From assembly GCA_020059465.1 (NCBI GenBank), contig JAGVBZ010000020.1, forward strand, positions 1 through 64,000: a DNA stretch of 64,000 bases, written 5' to 3'. The notes below the pieces were generated by a model. The model was not told where the DNA came from. It ran no database searches and was given only the letters and a program-made list of their open reading frames with translations. Position 1 is the stretch's first letter; the number at the start of each line of letters is the position of its first letter. The position numbers were made by a program, and so were the translations under genes. The DNA is from Brevinematales bacterium (GTDB lineage Bacteria > Spirochaetota > Brevinematia > Brevinematales > GWF1-51-8). Shown one piece after another: positions 11,565 to 19,937 of the stretch.

Positions 11565-11593
11565 TTGACAATAACTGAAGTGTATGCTATTAT
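11565..11593 (+). promoter_or_regulatory. sigma70-type promoter upstream of the MBL-fold operon
   Basis: TTGACA (11565-11570), 17-nt spacer, TATTAT (11588-11593). Confidence 0.65.
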
Positions 11594-11610
11594 TGGTATA
11601 TGCCAATAAT
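11589..11610. promoter_or_regulatory. candidate operator palindrome over the -10/start region
   Basis: Inverted repeat ATTATTGG-TATATG-CCAATAAT. Confidence 0.5.
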
Positions 11611-11619
11611 GGGGGCGTT

Positions 11620-12417
11620 ATGAAATTCGTCAGCTTAATCGACAACTACACCCGGAAAAAAGGGTTGACCGCCGAGCACGGGCTTTCGATCTATATTGAG
11701 ACGGAAAATGAAGGGATTTTATTCGATACCGGCCAAAGCGAGGCACTTATATCCAACGCTGTACGGCTTGGTGTCGACTTAAGTAAGATTGATTCGGTTG
11801 TCCTGAGCCACGGGCATTACGATCATACCGGCGGACTGATGAAAGTCCTTGAGATCAATCCCGGCGCGAAGGTGTACTTTCAAAAGGATGCGTTACTGAA
11901 GAAGTATAAAAACAACGGCGAATCCATCGGAATACCGTTCGATCCATTGCGAATCACTAATCCGGTCACAGTCAATATGCGGACTGCTATCGCCGAGAAT
12001 GTTTCCATCATATCCGATATTCCGATTATATATCCCGACGATATCCATTTCAGGGGATTCACGACCGAACGCGGCGGGGTGGTCAGCGACGATCTTTTTT
12101 CCGACGAATTGTTCCTGATGATCGAGAAAGACGGGTATCAGCATATCATTACCGGATGTTCGCACCGGGGTATCCTGAATATATTAAGTACTGCCGTCCG
12201 GGAATCGTCCCTCCCTATCGGCACGGTTTTGGGCGGGTTCCATATGATGGGGCAGGACGAATATGCGGTGAGCGCGGCGATAGAACGGATGAAAGAGTTC
12301 GGGCCGCGGCGGATCGGGGTGGGGCATTGCACGGGGATCGACGGATACGCGATGATGAAAAATGTTTTCGGTGAAAGTGTTTTCTATAACTCTACCGGAA
12401 CGGAAATTGAAATATAG
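11620..12417 (+). CDS. MBL-fold metallo-hydrolase
   Basis: 'VVLSHGHYDHTGGL', 'GCSHRGILNIL', 'GGFHMMG'; start chosen at MKFVSLIDNYT. Confidence 0.85.
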   Translation: MKFVSLIDNYTRKKGLTAEHGLSIYIETENEGILFDTGQSEALISNAVRLGVDLSKIDSVVLSHGHYDHTGGLMKVLEINPGAKVYFQKDALLKKYKNNGESIGIPFDPLRITNPVTVNMRTAIAENVSIISDIPIIYPDDIHFRGFTTERGGVVSDDLFSDELFLMIEKDGYQHIITGCSHRGILNILSTAVRESSLPIGTVLGGFHMMGQDEYAVSAAIERMKEFGPRRIGVGHCTGIDGYAMMKNVFGESVFYNSTGTEIEI

Positions 12418-12426
12418 GAAGGGTAT

Positions 12427-12849
12427 ATGCCGAGACCGTTAAAATGCAGGAGAATCGGGTTCACGCCGGGGATTACGTTCTTTAAGCCCGCAGGCGTACC
12501 GGTTCATAATCTGGAAATAATCGCACTGACATTGGACGAGACCGAGGCGATCCGCCTCGGCGACTTTGAAGGGATATACCAGGAAGAGGCCGCGCGCCGG
12601 ATGAACGTATCCCGGCAGACGTTCGGGAATATTATCGAGGCCGCGCGCCGGAAGATCGCGGACTGTGTGATTAACGGGAAGGCGCTCAAGATCGAGGGCG
12701 GTAACGTACAGGTTGCGGACTTGGGGCTTCGATGCCATTTCTGCGGGAATGAGTGGCATGACGGTTCCTCGAAATGCCCCAAGTGCGGGCATGAAGCGGA
12801 GCACGGTTCCTGCTGTAAAAAACGGAATTATAAAAAGACGGAGGAATAA
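12427..12849 (+). CDS. DUF134-family HTH protein with C-terminal zinc ribbon
   Basis: 'MPRPLKCRRIGFTPGITFFKPAG...LTLDETEAIRLGDFEGIYQEEAARRMNVSRQTFGNIIEAAR' and CxxC...CxxC tail. Confidence 0.85.
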   Translation: MPRPLKCRRIGFTPGITFFKPAGVPVHNLEIIALTLDETEAIRLGDFEGIYQEEAARRMNVSRQTFGNIIEAARRKIADCVINGKALKIEGGNVQVADLGLRCHFCGNEWHDGSSKCPKCGHEAEHGSCCKKRNYKKTEE

Positions 12850-12850
12850 T

Positions 12851-13222
12851 ATGATTATCGCGGTACCGACAATGAATGCCGACGGATTGAACTCGGCGGT
12901 TTACGGGCATTTCGGAAGCGCGCCGTTCTATACTCTCTATAACACCGACGACGGGGCGCTGGAAATTATCGACAACACTAAGAAAGAGCACGCGCACGGG
13001 CAATGTACCCCGGCGGCGGAACTTTCCGAGAAAAATGTAGGCGCGGTCGTCTGCGGCGGAATGGGTTTCCGCGCGATCAATAACCTTCGCGGGCTGGGGA
13101 TCAAGGTTTATCTGGCGGACGCCCCGGGCTCTGTGGACGATATTGTCGCGCTTTGGAAAAATTCCAAGCTTCGTGAAATATCCGACAACGACGCATGCGG
13201 AGAGCATCACGGCTGCCATTAG
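12851..13222 (+). CDS. NifB/NifX-family (dinitrogenase Fe-Mo cofactor biosynthesis-like) protein
   Basis: 'MIIAVPTMNADGLNSAVYGHFGSAPFYTLYNTDDG...GGMGFRAINNLRGLGIKVYLA'. Confidence 0.85.
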   Translation: MIIAVPTMNADGLNSAVYGHFGSAPFYTLYNTDDGALEIIDNTKKEHAHGQCTPAAELSEKNVGAVVCGGMGFRAINNLRGLGIKVYLADAPGSVDDIVALWKNSKLREISDNDACGEHHGCH

Positions 13223-13223
13223 G

Positions 13224-13363
13224 TGCTGCGCCCACTGTGTGAGGGCTAATCCCATTACGCGAGAACAGTAATAATAGTATTTGTCAGCCTGCGACAAAAG
13301 GGTGTGGCTACTCCCCACGTTAAGGCTGCTGCGCCCTCTGCGTGAGGGCTAATCCCATCACGC
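13224..13363. repeat. pair of direct ~37-bp repeats
   Basis: 13224-13260 and 13327-13363: TGCTGCGCCC(A/T)CTG(T/C)GTGAGGGCTAATCCCAT(T/C)ACGC, 34/37 identical. Confidence 0.8.
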
Positions 13364-13379
13364 AATATTTCTACATCAA

Positions 13380-13410
13380 CCTTCGACGTCACCCTGAGCA
13401 ACGTCGAAGG
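13380..13410. repeat. CCTTCGACGT/ACGTCGAAGG inverted repeat (REP-like)
   Basis: 10-bp arms around CACCCTGAGCA. Confidence 0.6.
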
Positions 13411-13475
13411 GAGGATGGTGTATAGAGACGATTCCTATTCTACCCCTAGTTCTCACAGATTCATATCCAATAATG

Positions 13476-13505
13476 AAAGCCCCTCTCTCATCGAGAAGGG
13501 CTTTG
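13476..13505 (-). terminator. probable terminator downstream of the 13526..14452 lipoprotein gene
   Basis: Hairpin AAAGCCCCTCTCTCATCGAGAAGGGGCTTT. Confidence 0.6.
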
Positions 13506-13525
13506 TATTACAAGTTCATTTATAA

Positions 13526-14452
13526 TCAGGGGGATACCAGCAGTGTATTCGACCCGGATGTGTTTACGGGAAGATAAAACTCAATAGGGCCGCTGCCCAG
13601 ATCGGCCTCGATCAGTACGGTGCCGATTATAGTATAATCCACATAATAACTGCCCGATGCGGCAAAATTCAGCACACCGATTAGCGATGCATAGGAGAAA
13701 TTCATCGGCAGATTGGACATGACAATCTGAGCGCCGGGAGTCCCAGTGTTGGAAATGGGAATAGGTGAAGAAGGAGTGTATGTCATTTTTTCCGAGTTCA
13801 CTCCCTCAAGGTTGACGGTATAGACCATCTGCTTTACCGTAGCGTTATGGGCGTCCTTATTGGAAACTATTACTTCCTTGATATTGATTTTTACCGGCTG
13901 GTTGCTGCCGAATGGGGGAGGAGGGCTGCCGATATCGGTTACATAGAATCCCTCTGTTTCGTTCATCTCGACAAAGGGCTGGATGAAGAAATCTTCTATC
14001 CCGACTTCAACCGCCGCAGTTCCGGAGACATTCAGGCTCAGTTCCTGAGTACCGAGGAAGGTGTCTGCGGTGAATTTGCCGGTAACCGTATAATTCAGGG
14101 ATTTCCCCGCATTCAGCTTATCCAATAATAGTGCCGCTTCCGCGGTGGGAAGCGTCAGGGGGAGTTTCATCCTGAGCGTCTGATTGCCCTTCATAGTAAA
14201 CGGTGTAGTATAGGTCATGTTCAGCGAGGTGACGCCCTCGATAACCGCCACATAAGTCACGCTTTTCACATCGCCGTCATGGGAATCCATATTCTTAATA
14301 TCGCATTCGATGAGCAGTTTGGTTGTGTCCCCGGGAAGCTCGACCAATTCATAATCGATGACAGTCACCTGCGGCTGCTGAAACATACTGTCCAGCGAAC
14401 ATCCGGCCGTAATTAAAATGACTGATAATAATCCTAAAATTCCCCTTTTCAT
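13526..14452 (-). CDS. lipoprotein with an internally duplicated domain
   Basis: Lipobox 'LITAGCSLD'; two halves sharing 'VK.(V/M).Y...(I/L)EGV.S..MTYT'. Confidence 0.65.
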   Translation of the reverse strand: MKRGILGLLSVILITAGCSLDSMFQQPQVTVIDYELVELPGDTTKLLIECDIKNMDSHDGDVKSVTYVAVIEGVTSLNMTYTTPFTMKGNQTLRMKLPLTLPTAEAALLLDKLNAGKSLNYTVTGKFTADTFLGTQELSLNVSGTAAVEVGIEDFFIQPFVEMNETEGFYVTDIGSPPPPFGSNQPVKINIKEVIVSNKDAHNATVKQMVYTVNLEGVNSEKMTYTPSSPIPISNTGTPGAQIVMSNLPMNFSYASLIGVLNFAASGSYYVDYTIIGTVLIEADLGSGPIEFYLPVNTSGSNTLLVSP

Positions 14453-14813
14453 TTTTCTACCTCCATTAATAAACATTAGTCCGCTATTAAAACGCAGTAT
14501 TTTTATAACTCATTACTCATATAGGAATAGCAAGTTTGTATTTTGAATAATGAACTATATTTATCGATTACGTTTTAAATTCTATATAAGAGTCGGGTTA
14601 TTGTCAAATATCCGGGGGTAGAATTTTAAATTTGGAACGGGTAAGAGTACTTATTTTCCGGCACACTATGCATCATTGTTTGGCAATGTTCAGCCGGTTT
14701 TAATAAAAACACCGCTCCAATATCGCGTGTCAGCGCTGCAGTCTGTGCATCAGCTTGCAAAAGTTCCGGTTCTCCTTTAAAATAATGAATCTATATTCCG
14801 AGGGAGCAGTCTC

Positions 14814-16604
14814 ATGATAACAAAAGAACAGCAGCGCACGAATTTCAGCGGCGAGTTTACGAAATCCGATCTGGTCGGGAAACGTGTTACGGTGAACGGG
14901 TGGGTATTGAATTACCGCGACCACGGCGACCTGACGTTCGTCGACCTCCGCGACCGTTCCGGGTACGTCCAGCTCGTGTTCGACCCGCAGGCTAATCCCG
15001 ACGCTCATGCCGCCGCGAAAAAGCTCCGTCACGAGGACGTTGTTGCCGCGACAGGCATAGTTCTCGAACGCCAGCCCGAACTGGTCAACCCCAGGATGGC
15101 GACCGGTAAATATGAAATCAAGATCGATAAAATATGGGTGCTGAATAAGTCAAAGACCCCGCCGTTCCAGCTTGACGAGCCGGAAATCGGGGAGGAAGTA
15201 CGCCTGAAATACCGTTATCTCGACTTTCGCCGCCCGCAGATGTACAACAACATGCTGATGCGGAGCAAGATGACAGGGACTATCCGTAACTTCCTTGACG
15301 ACAACGGGTTCCTCGAGGTGGAGACCCCGATCCTGAACAAGTCTACCCCCGAGGGCGCGCGCGACTTTCTGGTACCGTCACGGATGCAGCACGGGCAGTT
15401 CTACGCTCTCCCGCAGTCGCCCCAGATATTCAAGCAGATTCTCATGGTCGGCGGTATCGAACGGTATTACCAGATCGCGAGATGTTTCCGCGACGAGGAC
15501 CTGCGCGCCGACCGTCAACTCGAGTTCACCCAGATCGATATCGAGATGTCGTTCGTGACACAGGACGATATCATCGACATTATGAGTAAGATGATCGCGA
15601 AGATACTGAAAGATAACTACAATACCGATATCAAACTTCCCATCCGCCGGATGACATATAAGGACGCTATCGATAAATACGGTATCGACCGCCCGGATCT
15701 CCGGTTCGGGATGGAGATCGTCGATGTGACCGAAACCGTCAAGGACTGCGAGTTCCAGGTATTCAAGAACGTCATCGCCGCAAAGGGCATGATCAAATGT
15801 CTCCCCGTGCCCGACGGCAACCGTCTGTCCCGCAAGGATTTGGACGAACTGATCGCGTTCGTCGGACGGTACGGCTCGAAGGGGATGGCATGGATGCGGG
15901 TCAAGGACGGCAAACTCGAGTCGAATATCGTGAAGTACTTCTCCGACGATGTGCAGAAGAAGCTGATCGACGCGACCGGCGCGAAGGAGGGACATGCCCT
16001 GCTGTTCATCGGCGACGCCAACTCGAAGGTGGTTTACGATTCGATCGCGAACCTCCGTCTCGAGGTCGGCGAACGTTTCGGCCTCCGCGGCAAGGATAAG
16101 ATCGAACTCGTATGGGTCGTCGATTTCCCGCTGTTCGCGTGGAACGCCGATGAGAACCGTTGGGACGCAACCCATCACCCGTTCACCGCGCCTAAGATGG
16201 AGCAGATTCCGATGCTGGACACCAGCCCCGGCGAGGTGCTTTCCGACGCGTACGACCTTGTGATGAACGGCATCGAACTCGGAGGCGGATCGATCCGTAT
16301 CCACGACCCCGAGGTGCAGAGTAAGATTTTCCGCCTGCTGAATATAGACGACGAATCCGCGAAGGTGAAGTTCGGCTTCCTGCTGGACGCGTTATCCTTC
16401 GGCGCGCCGCCTCATGGCGGGCTGGCGTTCGGGTTCGACCGGATAGTCATGCTATTTCAGAAGCTGGATAATATCCGCGAGGTTATCCCATTCCCGAAGA
16501 CGCAGAAGGGGCAGTGCCTGATGAGCGAGACCCCGTCGGGAGTGACCAAGGTTCAGTTGGATGAACTGGGGATAAGAGCAGTCGAAGTCAAGGCGAATAA
16601 GTAA
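14814..16604 (+). CDS. aspS: aspartyl-tRNA synthetase
   Basis: 'GWVLNYRDHGDLTFVDLRDRSG', 'CFRDEDLRADRQLEFTQIDIEMSF', 'GGLAFGFDRIVM'. Confidence 0.97.
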   Translation: MITKEQQRTNFSGEFTKSDLVGKRVTVNGWVLNYRDHGDLTFVDLRDRSGYVQLVFDPQANPDAHAAAKKLRHEDVVAATGIVLERQPELVNPRMATGKYEIKIDKIWVLNKSKTPPFQLDEPEIGEEVRLKYRYLDFRRPQMYNNMLMRSKMTGTIRNFLDDNGFLEVETPILNKSTPEGARDFLVPSRMQHGQFYALPQSPQIFKQILMVGGIERYYQIARCFRDEDLRADRQLEFTQIDIEMSFVTQDDIIDIMSKMIAKILKDNYNTDIKLPIRRMTYKDAIDKYGIDRPDLRFGMEIVDVTETVKDCEFQVFKNVIAAKGMIKCLPVPDGNRLSRKDLDELIAFVGRYGSKGMAWMRVKDGKLESNIVKYFSDDVQKKLIDATGAKEGHALLFIGDANSKVVYDSIANLRLEVGERFGLRGKDKIELVWVVDFPLFAWNADENRWDATHHPFTAPKMEQIPMLDTSPGEVLSDAYDLVMNGIELGGGSIRIHDPEVQSKIFRLLNIDDESAKVKFGFLLDALSFGAPPHGGLAFGFDRIVMLFQKLDNIREVIPFPKTQKGQCLMSETPSGVTKVQLDELGIRAVEVKANK

Positions 16605-16625
16605 GAGGTAAAGAAAAGAGATATT

Positions 16626-17471
16626 ATGAAAAATATTCTCCCTACATATGATCAATTATTTAATTCGGTTATTGAATCTCTAAAATTATTAGGAGGATCT
16701 GGGAGTATTGAAGAAATCAATCAAAAGGTGTATGAACTTCAGGGTTTTTCTGATGAATTACTTGAAATTCCACATGGTGATAGTAAAGGAAATCGTACTG
16801 AATTAGAGTATAGACTAGCATGGACCAGAACATATTTAAAGATATATGGTATTCTTGAAAATTCAAACAGAGGAATATGGGCTTTAAAACCTGATTTTTC
16901 TAACATTTCTAATGTTGATCCGGGCGAAGTAACAAAAAAGGTAAAAGAAAAATCGAAACGAGATCGAAATAAAGAAAGAATCGAAACACAGGATGAAATA
17001 GAAGATTTTGAAGATTGGAAACAGAAACTTTTATCCATCATTCAAAACATAAGTGCATCGGCTTTTGAAAGACTTGTTCAGCGAATATTAAGAGAAAGCG
17101 GATTTACTCAAGTCGAAGTTACAGGTCGATCGGGTGATGGGGGAATTGATGGAAAAGGGATTCTCAGGGTTGGTGGTTTGATAAGTTTTCAGGTATTATT
17201 TCAATGCAAGAAATACCAAGGTACAGTAACACCAAACCTAATAAGAGACTTTAGAGGCGCTATGCAAGGAAGGGCAGATAAAGGTCTATTTATTACAACC
17301 GGGACTTTTACAAGAGATGCAATAAAAGAAGCTACTCGTGATGGAGCTCCGCCAATAGATTTAATTGATGGAGATTCTTTAGTTGATAAATTAAAAGAAC
17401 TGAAGTTAGGATTGAAAGTTGAAATAGTTGAAAAAATTGATATTGATGAAGACTGGTATTTGAAAATATAA
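16626..17471 (+). CDS. Mrr-type restriction endonuclease
   Basis: N-terminal wHTH region; catalytic 'GRSGDGGIDGKG...FQCKKYQG'; no methyltransferase adjacent; AT-rich. Confidence 0.85.
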   Translation: MKNILPTYDQLFNSVIESLKLLGGSGSIEEINQKVYELQGFSDELLEIPHGDSKGNRTELEYRLAWTRTYLKIYGILENSNRGIWALKPDFSNISNVDPGEVTKKVKEKSKRDRNKERIETQDEIEDFEDWKQKLLSIIQNISASAFERLVQRILRESGFTQVEVTGRSGDGGIDGKGILRVGGLISFQVLFQCKKYQGTVTPNLIRDFRGAMQGRADKGLFITTGTFTRDAIKEATRDGAPPIDLIDGDSLVDKLKELKLGLKVEIVEKIDIDEDWYLKI

Positions 17472-17491
17472 AAACGGATGTGAAAAACTTA

Positions 17492-17797
17492 TCATGAAAA
17501 GGAAAGAATAATTCCATTCTTCTCGATACTTTCGAGAAACCCGCTTCTATCATGCGCGGGACTCAGGATTAACGGCTCTATGCGAGCATCGATTTTTCGG
17601 CAGATACGGAATAACTCAGTATTCTTTTTTAAATAGTCCGTATCGATCGATTTTACCACAAGGGCGACGTCGATATCGCTGTCTTCATTTGATGTCCCGT
17701 TAGCGAACGAGCCGAATAGAATCATTTTATCGAACGGTATTACATCTTTAGCGAGTTTGCTGAATTTTCTCAGCTTTTCAAAAAGTTCTTTATCCAT
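17492..17797 (-). CDS. MNT-type nucleotidyltransferase
   Basis: 'KMILFGSFANGTSNEDSDIDVALVV' (GSxxxG...SDID). Confidence 0.85.
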   Translation of the reverse strand: MDKELFEKLRKFSKLAKDVIPFDKMILFGSFANGTSNEDSDIDVALVVKSIDTDYLKKNTELFRICRKIDARIEPLILSPAHDRSGFLESIEKNGIILSFS

Positions 17798-18183
17798 AAT
17801 AAAAATTCCTTCACGGCGGATAAAATTTCATTACATTTTTCGCGGGTAAGTATATCTAAAAGCATGTCTTTATCGTCGGGATAACGGGCATTAATACCTA
17901 AAGGCATTAATTCTTCGGAAAGTATTAAAAACACTTCAGGCAGATTATCAATAATCCCGCATTTTTGAATAAGAACAATAAGATTATGCGTAAACGGCGG
18001 CTCATCTTGCTTTTTCTTCCAGTATAATGCTTTAAGACCTTTTTCTATTATCTGATGCGAGAAGAAACCAACATGCAGGAATTGCTTCGCCGATAGCATT
18101 GCGGAGGCGGAGATTAAGTCATAATCTGCGAGGTCAATCCAATAGCTGATTCTTCTTTGAATAATGTCTTGCGGTTTTCCCAT
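17770..18183 (-). CDS. HEPN domain protein
   Basis: 'YDLISASAMLSAKQFLHVGFFSHQIIEKGLKALYW...NARYPDD'; 28-nt overlap with the MNT gene. Confidence 0.85.
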   Translation of the reverse strand: MGKPQDIIQRRISYWIDLADYDLISASAMLSAKQFLHVGFFSHQIIEKGLKALYWKKKQDEPPFTHNLIVLIQKCGIIDNLPEVFLILSEELMPLGINARYPDDKDMLLDILTREKCNEILSAVKEFLLWIKNFLKS

Positions 18184-18259
18184 ATACCCATTCTAATGAG
18201 TTGTAATGAAAAGTCAATATTTACATTGTTTGAGAAAATACCTGTCGACAATCGCTTAT

Positions 18260-19102
18260 TTATTTCTGCGCCGTCATGTCGGCGATTTTAGCATACGGGT
18301 GCGAATAACGCCCGTTTTGTGGGGTATAGGACTTCATATACCATTTCGAATTGATTTGTACAACGGATTTCGGGCAGAAGTTTAGACAGGCGTAGCAGAA
18401 ATAGCAACGGATGTTCTTCTGCCATACCGGTTTTTTATTCACCAGAGCTATTTTTCCCGCAGGGCAAACTTTTTCGCATATCCCGCAGCCGTTACACCCC
18501 TCGCCCGCATAGAAATAGTTGCTGACCCCGGAGAGCTTCATCATCCACATAGCAAATAGAATAAGCCGGTCGAAAAGGAAATTTAATACGGGGTTTTTTG
18601 AGACCGATACTCCTTCGAGATCAGTTTCATGATAGTTTTCGGCATTTCTTACTTTTTCTGCAATGACTTCGATGTGTGTAAGGGCTTTTTTCTCAATTTC
18701 CTGCATTTTCACAACTGGCAACGGTTTCCAGTGCCTTAGCTTAGGGTCGTTATCGGCCATATTAATCAGGAACGATGCGTTGAGGGAAGATTTCTTTTTA
18801 CGCAGGAGTTTGTCCATCTTTTTAAATCCGTAAAACTTTGTACCGCCCCGGGTAGTGACCCCGAATATATAAGATCCCGGCAGCGGAAACAGCTTCCGAA
18901 GAAAGATTTCTACCGGCACCGGGAGAGTCATGCCGTGAAGGGGGAAAACGATACCGATTTTGTCGCCGGCTGGTTCGATTCTTTCTTGTCCGAGTAGCTT
19001 AGCGATAGGAATCAACGTCGAATCAGGGAGGCGTTTTTGTAGCTCACGCGCCGCGAATAAGGAATTACCGCTTCCCGTAAAATAATAGATTTCGATAGGC
19101 AT
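18260..19102 (-). CDS. EFR1-family flavodoxin/ferredoxin protein
   Basis: Flavodoxin start 'MPIEIYYFTGSGNSLFAA' and two 4Fe-4S motifs 'CNGCGICEKVCPAGK' / 'CYFCYACLNFCPKS'. Confidence 0.85.
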   Translation of the reverse strand: MPIEIYYFTGSGNSLFAARELQKRLPDSTLIPIAKLLGQERIEPAGDKIGIVFPLHGMTLPVPVEIFLRKLFPLPGSYIFGVTTRGGTKFYGFKKMDKLLRKKKSSLNASFLINMADNDPKLRHWKPLPVVKMQEIEKKALTHIEVIAEKVRNAENYHETDLEGVSVSKNPVLNFLFDRLILFAMWMMKLSGVSNYFYAGEGCNGCGICEKVCPAGKIALVNKKPVWQKNIRCYFCYACLNFCPKSVVQINSKWYMKSYTPQNGRYSHPYAKIADMTAQK

Positions 19103-19121
19103 ATATTCCTCCAAAAATTAA

Positions 19122-19721
19122 CTATTCAACAATAAGATAAGAAGCGAGCATATCCGCCAGCAGTTCTAATGTTGCGAAAAACACCTCATCACTAAATTCG
19201 TCACGGTGCAGGATAAGGAAAAATAACGACATAAACAGCCCGTTCATTGCGTCCGGCTCTATTTTTTTCATCCAACCTTTTTCAATCCAATCGGTAAAGT
19301 ATCCTTTGAATTCGTCGAGATAACTATTCATATCGTCCGACTTCAGTTCGGGTGGGAGCTTGCGCATCAGGTACTCGAAGTCCTCCGAGTGCATCATCCG
19401 GTAGAGAGGGGTGTCGGAAAGGATACGGATGCCGTGGATGATAAAATCTTTAAAGCGCCCGCGGGGGGTTCCGACAGAATTCCTGATCATAGAGTAAAAA
19501 TTCTTCCTGTTCTCAAGCTGCATGATACGGGTAATATCGTAGTAAAGCATCTCCTTAGACGGGTAGAATAGGTAGAACGCGCCTTTGGAAATATTTGCGG
19601 CGCCGGTAATATCGTCGACCGTGGTTTTTCTCAGGCCGTATTTCTCGAACAGTTTCAGCCCCTCTTCGCGCAGGCTGGTTTTTACCATCTCCTTTTCCCG
19701 TGCGCTCCATGCTTTCGACAT
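19122..19721 (-). CDS. TetR-family transcriptional regulator
   Basis: HTH 'EEGLKLFEKYGLRKTTVDDITGAANISKGAFYLFYPSKEMLY'. Confidence 0.9.
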   Translation of the reverse strand: MSKAWSAREKEMVKTSLREEGLKLFEKYGLRKTTVDDITGAANISKGAFYLFYPSKEMLYYDITRIMQLENRKNFYSMIRNSVGTPRGRFKDFIIHGIRILSDTPLYRMMHSEDFEYLMRKLPPELKSDDMNSYLDEFKGYFTDWIEKGWMKKIEPDAMNGLFMSLFFLILHRDEFSDEVFFATLELLADMLASYLIVE

Positions 19722-19733
19722 TAAATTTCCTTG

Positions 19734-19763
19734 CTATGACTATTATTATATATAACGTCATAG
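19734..19763. promoter_or_regulatory. candidate TetR operator
   Basis: Inverted repeat CTATGAC-N16-GTCATAG immediately upstream of the TetR start. Confidence 0.4.
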
Positions 19764-19937
19764 TGTATTATGTTTTTACGGATTTGTCAATGTATTACAA
19801 CAGTATTTTTAAATACGGGAGGAGTTCAAGGGGTTTGGTTCTATAAAGAATTCCTTATCTAATATAATGATAACCAAAAAGGTAGAAATAAAATAAATAC
19901 TTATAATTATACCTTTTTACTTGAATAATCGGTAAAA

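Noticed and set aside
15378-16304. Long antisense ORF opposite aspS
   Set aside because: Fully overlaps a confident housekeeping gene and shows no recognisable domain; typical shadow ORF in GC-biased codons
16626-17471. Full type I/III restriction system
   Set aside because: Only an Mrr-like nuclease is present; no modification or specificity subunits adjacent
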